From Rhodobacter sp. (GTDB lineage: Bacteria > Pseudomonadota > Alphaproteobacteria > Rhodobacterales > Rhodobacteraceae), in assembly GCA_020250175.1 (NCBI GenBank), contig JADCEN010000006.1, forward strand, positions 1-64,000: DNA of 64,000 nt, read 5' to 3'. Positions 43,828 to 54,016 of the stretch are shown piece by piece. The position numbers and the translations under genes were made by a program. The stretch's first letter is position 1, and each line of letters starts with the position of its first letter. Below the pieces are notes generated by a model that was not told where the DNA came from, did no database searches, and saw nothing but the letters and a program-made list of their open reading frames with translations.

Positions 43828-44391
43828 GTGTCCCATGCAGACGACACCGCAGGCACCCGCCGGGATTTCCTGTATTACGCAACGGCAGGGGCGGGCGCGG
43901 TTGCCGCAGGTGCCGCCGCCTGGCCGCTGATCAACCAGATGAACCCATCGGCCGATGTGCGCGGATTGTCATCGATCTTCGTTGATGTCAGCGCGGTCGA
44001 GGTCGGCACGCAGCTGACGGTGAAATGGCGCGGCAAGCCGGTGTTCATCCGCCGCCGCGCCCCGGAAGAGATCGAGGCCGCCCGCGCGGTGCCCCTGACC
44101 GATCTGGTGGATACGCTGGCCGAGAATGCGAATATCGACGCGGCGGCCGATGCCAGCGACGTGCACCGCACGCTGGACGAGGCTGGCGAATGGCTGGTGA
44201 TGATGGGGGTCTGCACCCATCTTGGCTGCGTGCCGCTGGGCGACGGGGCCGGGGATTTCGGCGGCTGGTTCTGCCCCTGCCACGGGTCGCATTACGACAC
44301 GGCGGGCCGCATCCGGCGCGGGCCTGCGCCCCGCAACCTGCCGGTGCCAGTGGCGGCATTCACCGACGAAACCACGATCAAGCTCGGGTAA
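43828..44391 (+). CDS. petA: Ubiquinol-cytochrome c reductase Rieske iron-sulfur subunit
   Basis: This 187-residue Rieske protein of the cytochrome bc1 complex starts at GTG 43828 ([19 protein letters not shown]). The TRRDF motif is a Tat signal that also serves as the membrane anchor. The 2Fe-2S ligands are in CTHLGC and CPCHGSH. It closely follows Rhodobacter capsulatus PetA. A GGGAGA Shine-Dalgarno precedes GTG; the ORF track's 310-residue version runs upstream without homology. petB follows after 10 bp. Confidence 0.96.
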   Translation: MSHADDTAGTRRDFLYYATAGAGAVAAGAAAWPLINQMNPSADVRGLSSIFVDVSAVEVGTQLTVKWRGKPVFIRRRAPEEIEAARAVPLTDLVDTLAENANIDAAADASDVHRTLDEAGEWLVMMGVCTHLGCVPLGDGAGDFGGWFCPCHGSHYDTAGRIRRGPAPRNLPVPVAAFTDETTIKLG

Positions 44392-44401
44392 GGAAAGCAA
44401 G

Positions 44402-45736
44402 ATGGCTGGAATTCCACACGACCATTACGAGCCCAGGTCGGGCGGCGAAAAGTGGCTGTACCGCCGCCTGCCGATTGCAGGCCTGCTGTATGACACGCTG
44501 ATGATCCCCACTCCGAAGAACCTGAACTGGATGTGGATCTGGGGGATCGTGCTGACCTTCTGTCTGGCGCTGCAGATCGTGACCGGCATTGTGCTGGCCA
44601 TGCATTACACGCCGCAGGTGGACATGGCCTTTGCCTCGGTCGAACACATCATGCGCAACGTGAACGGCGGCTACATGCTGCGCTATCTGCACATGAACGG
44701 GGCATCGCTGTTCTTTATCGCGGTCTATCTGCACATTTTCCGCGGCCTGTACTACGGGTCCTACAAGGCCCCGCGCGAGGTGACCTGGATCATCGGCATG
44801 CTGATTTACCTTGCGATGATGGCAACCGCCTTCATGGGCTATGTGCTGCCCTGGGGCCAGATGTCATTCTGGGGGGCCACGGTGATCACCGGCCTGTTCG
44901 GCGCGATCCCCGGCGTGGGCGAGCCGATCCAGACCTGGCTGCTGGGCGGTCCTGCGGTGGACAATGCCACGCTGAACCGCTTCTTCTCGCTGCACTATCT
45001 GCTGCCCTTCGTCATTGCGGCGCTGGTGGCGGTGCATATCTGGGCCTTTCATACCACGGGCAACAACAACCCCACCGGGGTTGAAGTGCGCCGCGGATCA
45101 AAGGAAGAAGCCCGGCGCGATACCCTGCCGTTCTGGCCCTACTTCGTGATCAAGGACCTGTTCGCACTGGCGGTGATTCTGGCCGTCTTCTTTGCGATCG
45201 TGGGCTTCATGCCGAACTACCTGGGCCACCCGGACAACTACATTCCGGCCAACCCGCTGGCAACGCCCGCGCATATCGTGCCGGAATGGTATTTCCTGCC
45301 GTTCTACGCGATCCTGCGCGCCTTTACCGCCGATGTCTGGGTGGTGATCGCGGTGGAATGGCTGACCTTCGGCATCATCGACGCCAAGTTCTTCGGCGTC
45401 CTGGCAATGTTCGGGGCCATCGCGGTGATGGCGCTGGCACCTTGGCTGGATACATCCTCGGTGCGGTCGGGCCGGTACCGCCCGATGTTCCAGTGGTGGT
45501 TTGCGCTGCTGTGCCTGAACTTCGTGGTGCTGATGTGGGTTGGTGCCATGCCGGCGCAAGAGCCCTATGCCACGATCTCGCTGATCGCATCGGCCTATTG
45601 GTTCGCCTATTTCCTGATCATCCTGCCACTGCTGGGTGTGATCGAAAAGCCGCTGCCGCAGCCCGCAACGATCGAGGACGATTTCAACGCCCACCATTCC
45701 CCCAGCACCGGCGGTGCCCCCGTCGCGGCCGAGTGA
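44402..45736 (+). CDS. petB: Cytochrome b of the bc1 complex
   Basis: This 444-residue integral membrane protein carries two b hemes and both quinone sites of complex III. Eight helices are visible. Key blocks are [58 protein letters not shown] and the Qo-site PEW in [16 protein letters not shown]. The length is normal for Rhodobacter. ATG 44402 is chosen on homology. It is the second gene of petABC. Confidence 0.97.
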   Translation: MAGIPHDHYEPRSGGEKWLYRRLPIAGLLYDTLMIPTPKNLNWMWIWGIVLTFCLALQIVTGIVLAMHYTPQVDMAFASVEHIMRNVNGGYMLRYLHMNGASLFFIAVYLHIFRGLYYGSYKAPREVTWIIGMLIYLAMMATAFMGYVLPWGQMSFWGATVITGLFGAIPGVGEPIQTWLLGGPAVDNATLNRFFSLHYLLPFVIAALVAVHIWAFHTTGNNNPTGVEVRRGSKEEARRDTLPFWPYFVIKDLFALAVILAVFFAIVGFMPNYLGHPDNYIPANPLATPAHIVPEWYFLPFYAILRAFTADVWVVIAVEWLTFGIIDAKFFGVLAMFGAIAVMALAPWLDTSSVRSGRYRPMFQWWFALLCLNFVVLMWVGAMPAQEPYATISLIASAYWFAYFLIILPLLGVIEKPLPQPATIEDDFNAHHSPSTGGAPVAAE

Positions 45737-45752
45737 CAAAGGAACTGACCCG

Positions 45753-46550
45753 ATGATCAGGAAAATCATACTCGCCGCCGGTGCCTGCCTTGGCCTTTCG
45801 GGTGGACTTGCCGTGGCGGCAGAAGGTGCCTTTGTGCCCCATACCACCGATGTGGCCTTCAGCTTTGAAGGCCCCTTCGGCACCTTCGACCGCAATCAGC
45901 TGCAGCGCGGGCTTCAGGTCTACACCGAAGTCTGTTCGGCCTGTCACGGCCTGCAGCATGTTGCCATCCGGGCCCTGTCGGAAGCAGGCGGGCCGCAACT
46001 GCCCGAAGATCAGGTGCGTGCCTATGCCGAACAGTTCGACATCTTCGACCCTGCCTTGGACGATACCAGGCCGCGCACGCCGAATGATCACTTCCCCGCA
46101 TCGGGGATGGAGAACGCGCCCGACCTGAGCCTGATGGCCAAGGCGCGGGCGGGCTTTCACGGCCCCTATGGCACAGGGATCAACCAGCTGTTCCGCGGGA
46201 TCGGCGGACCGGAGCATATCTATTCGATCCTGACCGGCTACACTGGCGAGGAGAAGGAAGAGGCGGGTACGCTGTTCTATGAGAACACCGCCTTCTCGAC
46301 CGGCTGGATCGCCATGTCGCCGCCGTTGTCGGACGGTCAAGTGGAATTCGCGGACGGGCATGACAATTCCCTGTCCTCAATGGCGATGGATGTTTCGGCA
46401 TTCCTGATGTGGACGGCAGAGCCGAAGATGATGGCACGCAAGCAGAGCGGTTTCGTGGCCGTTGCCTTCCTGTCCGTGCTGGCGGTGCTGCTGTACCTGA
46501 CCAACAAGCGCATCTGGGCGAATGTGAAGGGCAACAGGCGCCACGCCTGA
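45753..46550 (+). CDS. petC: Cytochrome c1
   Basis: This 265-residue periplasm-facing protein has a signal peptide ([22 protein letters not shown]), the heme c site CSACH near residue 57, and a heme Met ligand region near [16 protein letters not shown]-terminal anchor follows ([23 protein letters not shown]). It delivers electrons from the Rieske protein to cytochrome c2. It begins 16 bp after petB and ends before a strong intrinsic terminator. Confidence 0.96.
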   Translation: MIRKIILAAGACLGLSGGLAVAAEGAFVPHTTDVAFSFEGPFGTFDRNQLQRGLQVYTEVCSACHGLQHVAIRALSEAGGPQLPEDQVRAYAEQFDIFDPALDDTRPRTPNDHFPASGMENAPDLSLMAKARAGFHGPYGTGINQLFRGIGGPEHIYSILTGYTGEEKEEAGTLFYENTAFSTGWIAMSPPLSDGQVEFADGHDNSLSSMAMDVSAFLMWTAEPKMMARKQSGFVAVAFLSVLAVLLYLTNKRIWANVKGNRRHA

Positions 46551-46574
46551 CGGCTTTCTCGCCAGAGGATCATG

Positions 46575-46598
46575 AAACCCTGCCTTCGGGCGGGGTTT
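46575..46598 (+). terminator. Intrinsic terminator of petABC
   Basis: AAACCCTGCC-TTCG-GGCGGGGTTTT forms a 10-bp stem (one T-G wobble) closed by a TTCG tetraloop and followed by a T-run, 24 bp after the petC stop. Confidence 0.92.
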
Positions 46599-46599
46599 T

Positions 46600-46755
46600 C
46601 TATGGGGACCGCTCGTCGGGGACAGGCGCCGGGGGGTTTCACACCGCCCCAGCCCTGCCACGGGCAGGGCGTTCTTCGCGGAAACCCCCACAGGAGGGTT
46701 TCTGATCGCTCATCACTCCCCTTGGGGTATTTCAGCCGAGAAGAAGCAGGATCAG
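46600..46755. repeat. Low-complexity intergenic segment with a common rhodobacterial motif
   Basis: The 155 bp between the petC terminator and thiQ contain CCTGCCACGGGCAGGG and GGAAACCCCCACAGGAGGGT pairings. CCCCTTGGGGTATTT then precedes GAGAAGAAGC. A GGGTATTT...AAGAAG motif is common in Rhodobacterales intergenic DNA (recalled, not searched). Confidence 0.35.
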
Positions 46756-47451
46756 TTACGGCCCAAGATACTCACGCAGGGCCTGTGGCGGGTTTAGGAA
46801 CAATGCATCTGTTGGCTGGGGCTGGGCTGCGATCCCTTCCGACACCACGATGGTGCGATCCGCAAAGCGGCGGGCATCGGCGGGGTCATGCGTGACCATC
46901 AGAACAAGGGCACCGGTTTCTGCGGCAATTTCGGTGACCAAACCCAGCATGTCGGCTTTCAGCGCGGGTCCAAGGGCGGCAAACGGTTCGTCCAGCAACA
47001 GGATGGGCCGGGCGCGCAACAAAGTGCGCGCCAGCGCCGCGCGGCTTTGCTGGCCGCCCGACAGCGTGCCGGGCTTGCGCGCGCCCATGCCGGGCAGGCC
47101 CACACGGTCAAGCGCGGCGTCGATCCGCGCCGCTTCGGCCGGGGTCAGGCGCAAACGCGGCGACAGGCCCAGACCAAGGTTCTGCGCCAGGGTCAGATGC
47201 GGAAACAGGTTGTGATCCTGAAACAGGATGCTGACCGGGCGGTCGCCCGGAGACAGGGGGGCCAGATCCTGCCCCAGCCAAGTCAGGCGCCCCCGCGCCA
47301 GGGCCAGAAATCCGGCGATGGCCAGCAGCAGCGTCGATTTTCCCGCGCCGGACGGTCCGATCACGGCAACACGGTCGCCCGGCTGCAGCGCCCAGTCCGC
47401 CGTCAGGCGGAACTCGCCCTGATGAAGCGCGACGCCCTCAAGACGCAGCAT
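46756..47451 (-). CDS. thiQ: Thiamine ABC transporter ATPase ThiQ
   Basis: This 231-residue ATPase powers thiamine uptake. It has Walker A GPSGAGKST (33-41), Q-loop VSILFQDHNLFPHLT, signature LSGGQQSRAALARTLL and Walker B ILLLDEPFAALGP. ATG 47451 (MLRLEGVAL) matches the E. coli ThiQ N-terminus; the ORF track adds six codons. The D-loop reads ALG instead of ALD. It overlaps thiP by 14 bp in the TPP-riboswitch operon. Confidence 0.93.
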   Translation of the reverse strand: MLRLEGVALHQGEFRLTADWALQPGDRVAVIGPSGAGKSTLLLAIAGFLALARGRLTWLGQDLAPLSPGDRPVSILFQDHNLFPHLTLAQNLGLGLSPRLRLTPAEAARIDAALDRVGLPGMGARKPGTLSGGQQSRAALARTLLRARPILLLDEPFAALGPALKADMLGLVTEIAAETGALVLMVTHDPADARRFADRTIVVSEGIAAQPQPTDALFLNPPQALREYLGP

Positions 47452-48988
47452 GGCGTCCCCACCGGTCAAGGCACCAGAATATCCCGAAGCTGAGTGCGAC
47501 CAGCACCAGCGCGGCGGCGGCCGCCGCCTCCATCCGGTAGGCGCCCATCAGGCGCTGGACCAGCAGCGGCAGCGTGGCAGCGCCCTGATCCGCGAACAGG
47601 GCGATCACGCCCAGGTCCCCCATCGACAGCGCCGCCACGACCCCGGCAGCAAAGCCAAGGACCGGGCGCAGCCGGGGCACCACCAGCCAGCGCAGCCGCG
47701 CCAGCCCGGTCAGGCCCAGCGCATCGGCCAGACGGCCATGCGCCGTCTCGATATCGCGCAGCGCGGGCAGCAGCAGGCGCAGCGCAAAGGGCAGCGCCAG
47801 CGCGGCATTGACAAGCGCCGTGACCGGAAGGGCCAGACGCTGGGGGGTGATGACCGGGTGCAGGATCAGAAGCAACCCCGTGCCAAGCACCAGGGAAGAG
47901 GCTGCCAGCGGCAGCATGCCCGCAGCCTCCAGCGTGCGGGACCAGCGCCCCCGCACAATCGCAACTCCAAGGGCCAGCGCCGCCACAAGGCACAGCGCGG
48001 TGGACAGCACGGCCACCAGCACCGAGCGGGCGGCTGCCGCCCACAGCCCGGCGGGCAGGTCCGACAGCCCCGGCAGGCCGCGCGCCACCACCATGCCCGG
48101 CGGCAACAGCAGAAACACCGCCGCAGCGGCGATCACGCCCGCATCCATCAGCCGCGCCAGCGGCCCGTCGGCGTTCCAGCGCTGCACCGGGCGGTCCATC
48201 CCGCCGCCAAATGCGCCCGGCAGGACCAGCCATCCCGCCGCCAGCACGGCGACAGCGCATAGCGCGAACTGCAGCGCGGCCAGCAGCGCGGCCCGGCCCA
48301 GGTTGAATTCAAAGCGCAATGCCTGATAGATCGCCAGTTCCACCGTGGTGGCCCGGGGCCCGCCACCCAGTGTCAGCGCAACTGCAAAACTGGTCAGGCA
48401 GATCAGGAACACCGCAACCATGGCACCCGGCAGAACGGCCCGCAGCATGGGCCATTCCAGATGCCGAAACACCGCGCCCGGCCCAAGGCCAAGCGCCGCA
48501 GCCAGGCGGAACCGTTCTGCTGGAATGTCCTGCCAGCCGGACAGGATCATGCGCACCGCCAGCGGCAGGTTGAAGAAGACATGCGCCAGCACGACACCGT
48601 GAAACCCGTAGACGGAGACCACCGGCAGCCCCAGCGCCTGCAAGGCATCGTTCAGCATCCCCTGGCGTCCGAAGACGGCCAGAAGACCCAGAACGGCCAC
48701 GATCACCGGCAGCAGAAAGGGCGCACCCATCAGCGCAATCAACAGCCCCCGCCCGGCAAAGCGGCGGCGCGCCAGGGCCCGCGCCACCGGCACGGCAAGC
48801 CCGACAGACAGCAGCGCAGAGACCGCCGCCTGCAAGACGGTGAATCGTACCGCCGACCAATCGGCCAAGGTCAGCGATGCGCCCCCGGCCCGCGCAAGGA
48901 CAGCCCCCAGGGTGCCCAGCGTCAGCAGGCACAGGGCGGCGGCAACCGCTACCCCGGGCCAGCTTACTGTGCCAGCGCGGCGCGCCAT
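47438..48988 (-). CDS. thiP: Thiamine ABC transporter permease ThiP
   Basis: This 516-residue fused permease has two sets of about six membrane helices. Each half has a BPD coupling motif: AAALGLGPGAVFRHLEWPML (about 185-205) and DALGLTGLARLRWLVVPRL (about 425-445). Such double-length permeases characterise ThiP/AfuB-type importers. It sits between thiB and thiQ with 25-bp and 14-bp overlaps. Confidence 0.92.
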   Translation of the reverse strand: MARRAGTVSWPGVAVAAALCLLTLGTLGAVLARAGGASLTLADWSAVRFTVLQAAVSALLSVGLAVPVARALARRRFAGRGLLIALMGAPFLLPVIVAVLGLLAVFGRQGMLNDALQALGLPVVSVYGFHGVVLAHVFFNLPLAVRMILSGWQDIPAERFRLAAALGLGPGAVFRHLEWPMLRAVLPGAMVAVFLICLTSFAVALTLGGGPRATTVELAIYQALRFEFNLGRAALLAALQFALCAVAVLAAGWLVLPGAFGGGMDRPVQRWNADGPLARLMDAGVIAAAAVFLLLPPGMVVARGLPGLSDLPAGLWAAAARSVLVAVLSTALCLVAALALGVAIVRGRWSRTLEAAGMLPLAASSLVLGTGLLLILHPVITPQRLALPVTALVNAALALPFALRLLLPALRDIETAHGRLADALGLTGLARLRWLVVPRLRPVLGFAAGVVAALSMGDLGVIALFADQGAATLPLLVQRLMGAYRMEAAAAAALVLVALSFGIFWCLDRWGRHAAS

Positions 48989-49950
48989 GCGTCCAGCGCG
49001 CCCGGGCGCAGCCTGGCTGCCTCATCCGCAGACAGCAGCAGCGATGTTGCGGGAATGATCAGCGTGCCGAATCCCTCCGGCAGGCCGGAGGCAGGCGGTA
49101 CAGCCGGATACATCCAGTTCGTGGTGGGGATCAGCGACTGGAAGGCATCGGTGCCGATGAAGGCCAGAAACCTGTCGGCCAGCGCCGGCTGGTCGGTTGC
49201 GGCCAGCTTGCCCGCCACCTCGACCTGCAGGTAATGCCCTTCGGCAAAGGGGGCCGCCGCCTTGGTATCGTCGCTTTCGGCAATCAGGTGATAGGCGGGC
49301 GAGGTGGTATAGCTCAGCACCATATCCGCCTCGCCTTCCAGGAACAGGCCGTAAGCTTCGGACCAGCCGGGGGTGACGGTGACGATGTTGTCGGCCAGTG
49401 CCGCCCAGATCTCCGGCGCACGGTCGCCATAGGCGGCCTCGACCCACATCAGCAGGCCCAGCCCCGGCGTGGACGAGCGGGGGTCCTGAATGATGATCGT
49501 CAGGTCGGACGCCGCCAGTACCTCGAAAGAGGCGGGCGGGGTGGCCAGCCGGGTGCGGTCATACACAAAGGCAAACCAGCCCCAGTCAAAGGGCAGGAAC
49601 AGCGGATCGGCAAAGGGCACGGGCAGGCTGTGGGCAAGCGTCAGCCCATGCGGTGCGAACAGCCCCGTGGCCGCAGCGGCGGCGGTCAGGTTCGTGTCCA
49701 GCCCCAGCACCAGATCGGTGTCGGACCCCGCCCCTTCCAGCTGCACCCGCGCCAGCAGGGCAGCCCCGTCGCCTGCCGTGGTGAACTGCAGGTCACAGGC
49801 GCAGTCCGCCTCGAAGGCCTTCTCCACAGCGGGGCCGGGGCCCCAGTCTGTGACAAAGCTGTCATAGGTCAGCACGGTCAGCACGGGCGTCTCTGCCGCC
49901 GCCATGGTGGCAACTGCAGAAAACCCCGCGGCAAAGATCGAAGTTCGCAT
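48964..49950 (-). CDS. thiB: Thiamine-binding periplasmic protein ThiB
   Basis: This 328-residue protein has a signal peptide ([19 protein letters not shown]) and the ThiB substrate-binding fold: [57 protein letters not shown] and TTNWMYPAV. It captures thiamine or its phosphates in the periplasm. An AGAGGA Shine-Dalgarno precedes the ATG. It is the first gene after the TPP riboswitch. Confidence 0.93.
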   Translation of the reverse strand: MRTSIFAAGFSAVATMAAAETPVLTVLTYDSFVTDWGPGPAVEKAFEADCACDLQFTTAGDGAALLARVQLEGAGSDTDLVLGLDTNLTAAAAATGLFAPHGLTLAHSLPVPFADPLFLPFDWGWFAFVYDRTRLATPPASFEVLAASDLTIIIQDPRSSTPGLGLLMWVEAAYGDRAPEIWAALADNIVTVTPGWSEAYGLFLEGEADMVLSYTTSPAYHLIAESDDTKAAAPFAEGHYLQVEVAGKLAATDQPALADRFLAFIGTDAFQSLIPTTNWMYPAVPPASGLPEGFGTLIIPATSLLLSADEAARLRPGALDAWRAALAQ

Positions 49951-50002
49951 CTCGTCCTCTTTTGTCGCGACGGCAGAGGTCGGGCAGGAGGACGTCCTTG
50001 CA

Positions 50003-50086
50003 CCTTCCCTCCGCCGGTATGATCCGGTTCAGGTTCAACGGGTTCGCAGCGCAGCATCTCAGCCCGTTTCCGGGCACCCCGAGGTA
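50003..50086 (-). ncRNA. TPP riboswitch (THI element)
   Basis: Read on the minus strand it has the start CGGGGTGCCC, the thi-box core GGCTGAGATGCTGC, and the 3' part CCCGTTGAACCTGAACCGG then ATACCGGCGGAGGGAA. It lies about 53 nt upstream of thiB. It should switch thiBPQ expression off when thiamine pyrophosphate is abundant. No clear terminator hairpin with a T-run was found, so translational control is more likely. Confidence 0.95.
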
Positions 50087-50227
50087 AGGGCGAAGATACC
50101 GCAGGCCCACGCCGGTGCAAGCGCAAAGCGGTCGCACCTGCCCTGTCGGAACTGGACCGCAGAAAAACCGGTTTCACGGTGCCCGCGTTTCGCCTATGCC
50201 GGGGGCCGCAGCACGGGGACTTGCGCC

Positions 50228-51337
50228 ATGAGCCTGAATACCTTCGGCCACCTCTTTCGCGTCACCACCTGGGGCGAAAGCCATGGACCGGCCATTGGCG
50301 CGACGGTCGATGGCTGCCCGCCCGGTGTGGCCTTGACCGAAGCCAATCTTCAGCCCTGGCTGGACGCCCGCAAGCCGGGACAGAACAAATATACCACCCA
50401 GCGGCGCGAAGATGACCTTGTGCGAATCCTGTCAGGCACCTTTGGCGGCAGGACCACCGGCACACCGATTCAGCTGATGATCGAGAACACCGACCAGCGG
50501 TCCAAGGATTATGGCGCTATCGCCCAAAGCTTCCGGCCCGGACATGCCGATATCACCTATCACCAGAAGTACGGGCTGCGGGACTATCGCGGCGGCGGAC
50601 GGTCTTCCGCGCGTGAAACCGCCAGCCGCGTGGCAGCGGGCGGCGTGGCGCGTGCCGTTCTGGCGGCCTTGGTGCCGGACCTGCGCATCAGCGGATACAT
50701 GGTGCAGATGGGGCCGCGCGCGATTGACCGCACGCGGTTTGATGCCGCGCAGATCGCGCAGAACCCGTTCTGGTGCCCCGATGCATTGGTTGCGCAAGCC
50801 TGGGCCGCCGATCTGGACGCCCTGCGCCTGTCGCACAATTCGGTGGGTGCGGTGATCGAAGTGGTCGCAACCGGCGTCCCGCCGGGGCTGGGTGCGCCGC
50901 TTTATGCCAAGCTCGACAGCGATCTTGCCGCCGCGATGATGTCGATCAACGCCGTGAAGGCGGTGGAGATTGGCGATGGCATGGCCGTGGCGGCGCTGAC
51001 CGGCGTGGACAATGCCGATGAAATCCGCATGGGGCCGAAGGGCCCGGAGTATCTGAGCAACCATGCGGGCGGCATTCTGGGCGGAATCTCTACCGGGCAG
51101 CCGGTCGTGGTGCGCTTTGCGGTAAAGCCGACCTCCTCGATCCTGACGCCGCGCCGGACTGTCACCGAGCACGGCGAAGAGACGGAGCTGATCACCAAGG
51201 GACGCCACGATCCCTGCGTCGGCATCCGCGCCGTGCCGGTGGCCGAGGCGATGATGGCCTGCGTCCTGCTGGACCATCTGCTGCTGGATCGCGGCCAAAC
51301 CGGGGGGGTGCGGGGTGTGATCGGGCCGGGACAATAA
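50228..51337 (+). CDS. aroC: Chorismate synthase
   Basis: AroC makes chorismate from EPSP, needing reduced FMN. The 369-residue protein has [27 protein letters not shown] at the start, [43 protein letters not shown] and [16 protein letters not shown] near the end. Length is standard. The ORF track extends upstream to 49904 across the riboswitch; ATG 50228 is the family start. Confidence 0.97.
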   Translation: MSLNTFGHLFRVTTWGESHGPAIGATVDGCPPGVALTEANLQPWLDARKPGQNKYTTQRREDDLVRILSGTFGGRTTGTPIQLMIENTDQRSKDYGAIAQSFRPGHADITYHQKYGLRDYRGGGRSSARETASRVAAGGVARAVLAALVPDLRISGYMVQMGPRAIDRTRFDAAQIAQNPFWCPDALVAQAWAADLDALRLSHNSVGAVIEVVATGVPPGLGAPLYAKLDSDLAAAMMSINAVKAVEIGDGMAVAALTGVDNADEIRMGPKGPEYLSNHAGGILGGISTGQPVVVRFAVKPTSSILTPRRTVTEHGEETELITKGRHDPCVGIRAVPVAEAMMACVLLDHLLLDRGQTGGVRGVIGPGQ

Positions 51338-51387
51338 CGGTACGGCAACCGCCCCGACATGGTGTAGAACCAAGCCTATGACGTTAG

Positions 51388-51443
51388 CGCAACAACTTTG
51401 CGCCCGGCAACCGGCGCGCAACGGTAACGCGCTTGTTGCGCGG
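51388..51443. terminator. Two tandem hairpins between convergent genes
   Basis: GCGCAA/TTGCGC (51388-51404, loop CAACT) is followed by CGCGCAAC/GTTGCGCG (51416-51443, 12-base loop). They share the GCGCAAC core. No T-run is present. They lie in the 297-bp gap between aroC and the convergent YafY-type regulator, which otherwise shows nothing recognisable. Confidence 0.4.
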
Positions 51444-51634
51444 TGGAACCGGAACTGTAGCCTTTGACAGCAGGCTGACCGGTGCAGCCAAAGTCACCGG
51501 GGCAGACAGCAGACGGAATTCGCGCAGACGCATCACAGCCTCCAGCAACAGGGCACAGACCGGCTGGCTGTGCCTGGAGCCAAGCGTGACGCAGGCGCGG
51601 TTCGCTGTGAAATCAGGCCTGCGTGAACGCCGCG

Positions 51635-52327
51635 TTATCGGTCCCGCTCTCCACGCAATTGCCGGACGAAATCGCGCAGCAGCGGCACCCGGCGGGGACG
51701 AAAGCTTTCGCCGGTTTCCTGAACCTCCGTGATCCGGTCCAGTTGAAAGCGCCGGAAATCCATGCGCAACCGGCAGAAGGCCAGCAGCAGCAGCGACCGG
51801 TCCAGGAACACCACCGACAGCGGCCAGATCACCCGGTCACTGATCGCCCCGGCCTGATCGGCATAGCGGATGCGCAGCGCCTGTTCTTCCCAGCAGGCGG
51901 TGCGCAGCAGCGGCAGAAAGGCGGGCGGGGGGGCGCGGCGTTCAAACCGGTAGCTCATCTGCACGGCATGAATTGCCTGGCGCTGCACCCGTTCCGGCAG
52001 GGTTGCGGTGATTTTCGCCAGCGCGGCATCGGCGGCCTTTGCCAGTGCCGGATCGCCCGCAAAGCGCACTTCGGCCAGACCCAGCACCAGTGCCTCAACC
52101 TCCAGCCTTGTGAACATCTGCGGCGGCAGGGCGGGGTCTTCGGTCAAAGTGTACCCCAGGCCGGGCGCACCGTCGATCAGCGCACCACCCGCCCGCAGCG
52201 TTTCAATATCGCGGTACAGCGTGCGCAGCGAGACTTCGGTCTCTTCGGCCAGCCGCGCCGCCGTGACCGGCGGCGGCAGCCGCCGCAGCGCGTCGAGCAG
52301 GCGAAACAGGCGGTCGGGGCGAGCCAT
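51635..52327 (-). CDS. YafY-type HTH/WYL-like transcriptional regulator
   Basis: This 230-residue regulator has an N-terminal winged helix (LFRLLDALRRLPPPVTAARLAEETEVSLRTLYRDIETLRAGGA, residues about 6-48) and a C-terminal WYL-like domain (RIRYADQAGAISDRVIWPLSVVFLDRSLLLLAFCRLRMDFRRFQLDRI). WYL domains bind nucleotides or small ligands; the canonical WYL is replaced here by LLAFC. ATG 52327 is preferred. It is divergent from a GST gene 71 bp away, a probable target. Confidence 0.88.
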   Translation of the reverse strand: MARPDRLFRLLDALRRLPPPVTAARLAEETEVSLRTLYRDIETLRAGGALIDGAPGLGYTLTEDPALPPQMFTRLEVEALVLGLAEVRFAGDPALAKAADAALAKITATLPERVQRQAIHAVQMSYRFERRAPPPAFLPLLRTACWEEQALRIRYADQAGAISDRVIWPLSVVFLDRSLLLLAFCRLRMDFRRFQLDRITEVQETGESFRPRRVPLLRDFVRQLRGERDR

Positions 52328-52398
52328 CGGATACTGCCGGATTCTGTCAGGACTGCCCGACCATAAGGACCCCATCGGACAGAGCAATGGAGACTTCG

Positions 52399-53016
52399 AT
52401 GCTGACCCTTTTTCACGCCCCGCAATCCCGTTCATCGCGCATCGTGACGCTGATTGACGAAATGGGCATCGCCGACAGGATCGATACAAAGATCGTCACC
52501 ATCCCGCGCCGCGATGGCAGTGGCGGGCGCGATCCGGCAAACCCCCACCCCGAAGGCAAGGTGCCTGCCCTGCTGCATGACGGAACTCTGATCACCGAAT
52601 CGGCTGCCGTAATTCAGTATCTGACCGGCCTGTTCCCCGGCACCGGCCTTGCCCCGAACCCGGGCGATCCGAAATACGGCGCATATCTGACCTGGCTACA
52701 CTGGTACGGGTCTGTCATGGAACCGGTGATGATCTTTGCCGCAGGCGGAATTGATCACCCCTATCTGCACGTCACCTTCCGGGGCCTGCCCGAGGTGACG
52801 GCCCGGATCGAACGGGCGCTGGCCATAGGCCCCTGGCTGCTGGGCGACCGCTTTTCAGCCGCCGATCTGCTGGTGCATTCCCCCTATGCCTGGTTCGGCA
52901 ACATGACGCCGGATGTGCCGGTGATCCGGGATTGGGTGGCGCGCTGTCAGGCCCGCCCCGCCGTCGCCCGCACAAGGGAAAGCGATGCCCGTCTGATGGG
53001 CCGTCAGGCGGCCTGA
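52399..53016 (+). CDS. Glutathione S-transferase family protein
   Basis: This 205-residue GST has the N-domain MLTLFHAPQSRSSRIVTLIDEM, NPHPEGKVPALLHDGTLITESAAVIQYLTG (ESAAV glutathione pattern) and a helical C-domain (WLLGDRFSAADLLVHSPYAWFG). ATG 52399 is preferred over 52387 because GGAG lies 7 bases upstream. It is divergent from a YafY-type regulator and its 3' end overlaps the EamA gene by 13 bp. Confidence 0.88.
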   Translation: MLTLFHAPQSRSSRIVTLIDEMGIADRIDTKIVTIPRRDGSGGRDPANPHPEGKVPALLHDGTLITESAAVIQYLTGLFPGTGLAPNPGDPKYGAYLTWLHWYGSVMEPVMIFAAGGIDHPYLHVTFRGLPEVTARIERALAIGPWLLGDRFSAADLLVHSPYAWFGNMTPDVPVIRDWVARCQARPAVARTRESDARLMGRQAA

Positions 53017-53915
53017 TCCGTGGCCCGGCCCGCGCCCGAACCGGGCGCGGGCGTGGCCCCGCGCGACCATTGCACGGCCAGAATGCCGCCCGCGATGATC
53101 GCAACACCCAGCAGATCCAGCGGGGCCAGCCGTTCGCCCAAAAGCAGCGCCCCGGTGGAGACGCCGATCACCGGGTTCAGGAAGTGGAAGGTGGCGGCGC
53201 GCACCGCTCCGATCCGCCCCACAAGGCGGAACCAGACCCAGGTGGCCAGCAGCCCCGGCACCAGGGTGGTAAAGGCAAAGGCCAGACCCAGGCGCGGCGT
53301 CCAGTTCACCGCCCATGTCTCCAGCGTCAGGGCCGGAAGCGCCAGCGCGGCAGACCCCACCAGCATTTGCAGACCCACGATCATCAGCAGGTTTCCCCCC
53401 GATGTGGCGCTGCGCACGCTCAGCGTGGCAACCGCCAGCGCCGCCATGCCCAGCAGGCACAGGATCACCCCAAGCCCGTCCACACCGCCCGACAGGCGTG
53501 ATCCCATGATAAGGGCCGCCCCCAGAAAGCCACCGCACAACCCCGCCACGCCAAGCGGGCGCACCTTTTCGCCGAAAACGATCCAGCCCAGCAGGGCGAC
53601 CATCAGGGGCATCATCGACGCGATGATCGAGGCCAGCCCCGCCTCGACCCGCGTCATCGCCACGAAGTTGAAGCCAAGGTACAGCGCGTTCTGGCAGATG
53701 CCGAAGATGACCACGCTGCGCCACTGCGCCCGGCTGAGCCGGGCCTTCTGCCCCAGCAGAAGGGCAAGCCCGATGCCGATCAGCCCCGAAATCAGAAAGC
53801 GGATCGCAAGCGCCGTCAGGGGGGGTGCGTCCATCACGATCATCCGGGCCGAGGTGAAGGCCGAAGACCACATGGCCGAAAAGGCCAACCCCATCAGTAT
53901 GGCGCGAATATCCAT
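53004..53915 (-). CDS. EamA/DMT family exporter
   Basis: This 303-residue protein has ten hydrophobic helices arranged as two EamA repeats (about 5-135 and 150-285), with WSSAFTSARMIVMDAPPLTALAIRFLISG and AATFHFLNPVIGVSTGALLLGERL as family blocks. These transporters move metabolites or drugs. The substrate cannot be told. It is convergent with the GST gene. Confidence 0.85.
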   Translation of the reverse strand: MDIRAILMGLAFSAMWSSAFTSARMIVMDAPPLTALAIRFLISGLIGIGLALLLGQKARLSRAQWRSVVIFGICQNALYLGFNFVAMTRVEAGLASIIASMMPLMVALLGWIVFGEKVRPLGVAGLCGGFLGAALIMGSRLSGGVDGLGVILCLLGMAALAVATLSVRSATSGGNLLMIVGLQMLVGSAALALPALTLETWAVNWTPRLGLAFAFTTLVPGLLATWVWFRLVGRIGAVRAATFHFLNPVIGVSTGALLLGERLAPLDLLGVAIIAGGILAVQWSRGATPAPGSGAGRATDQAA

Positions 53916-54016
53916 GCCCCGGCCCCTGCTGTCCGCCCTGCGGCACCAGAAAAACAGAAGGGCCGCCGCAGCGGCGACCCTGGTTCGCCCGCTGCGGGGC
54001 GCAGGCCGAACCCTGT

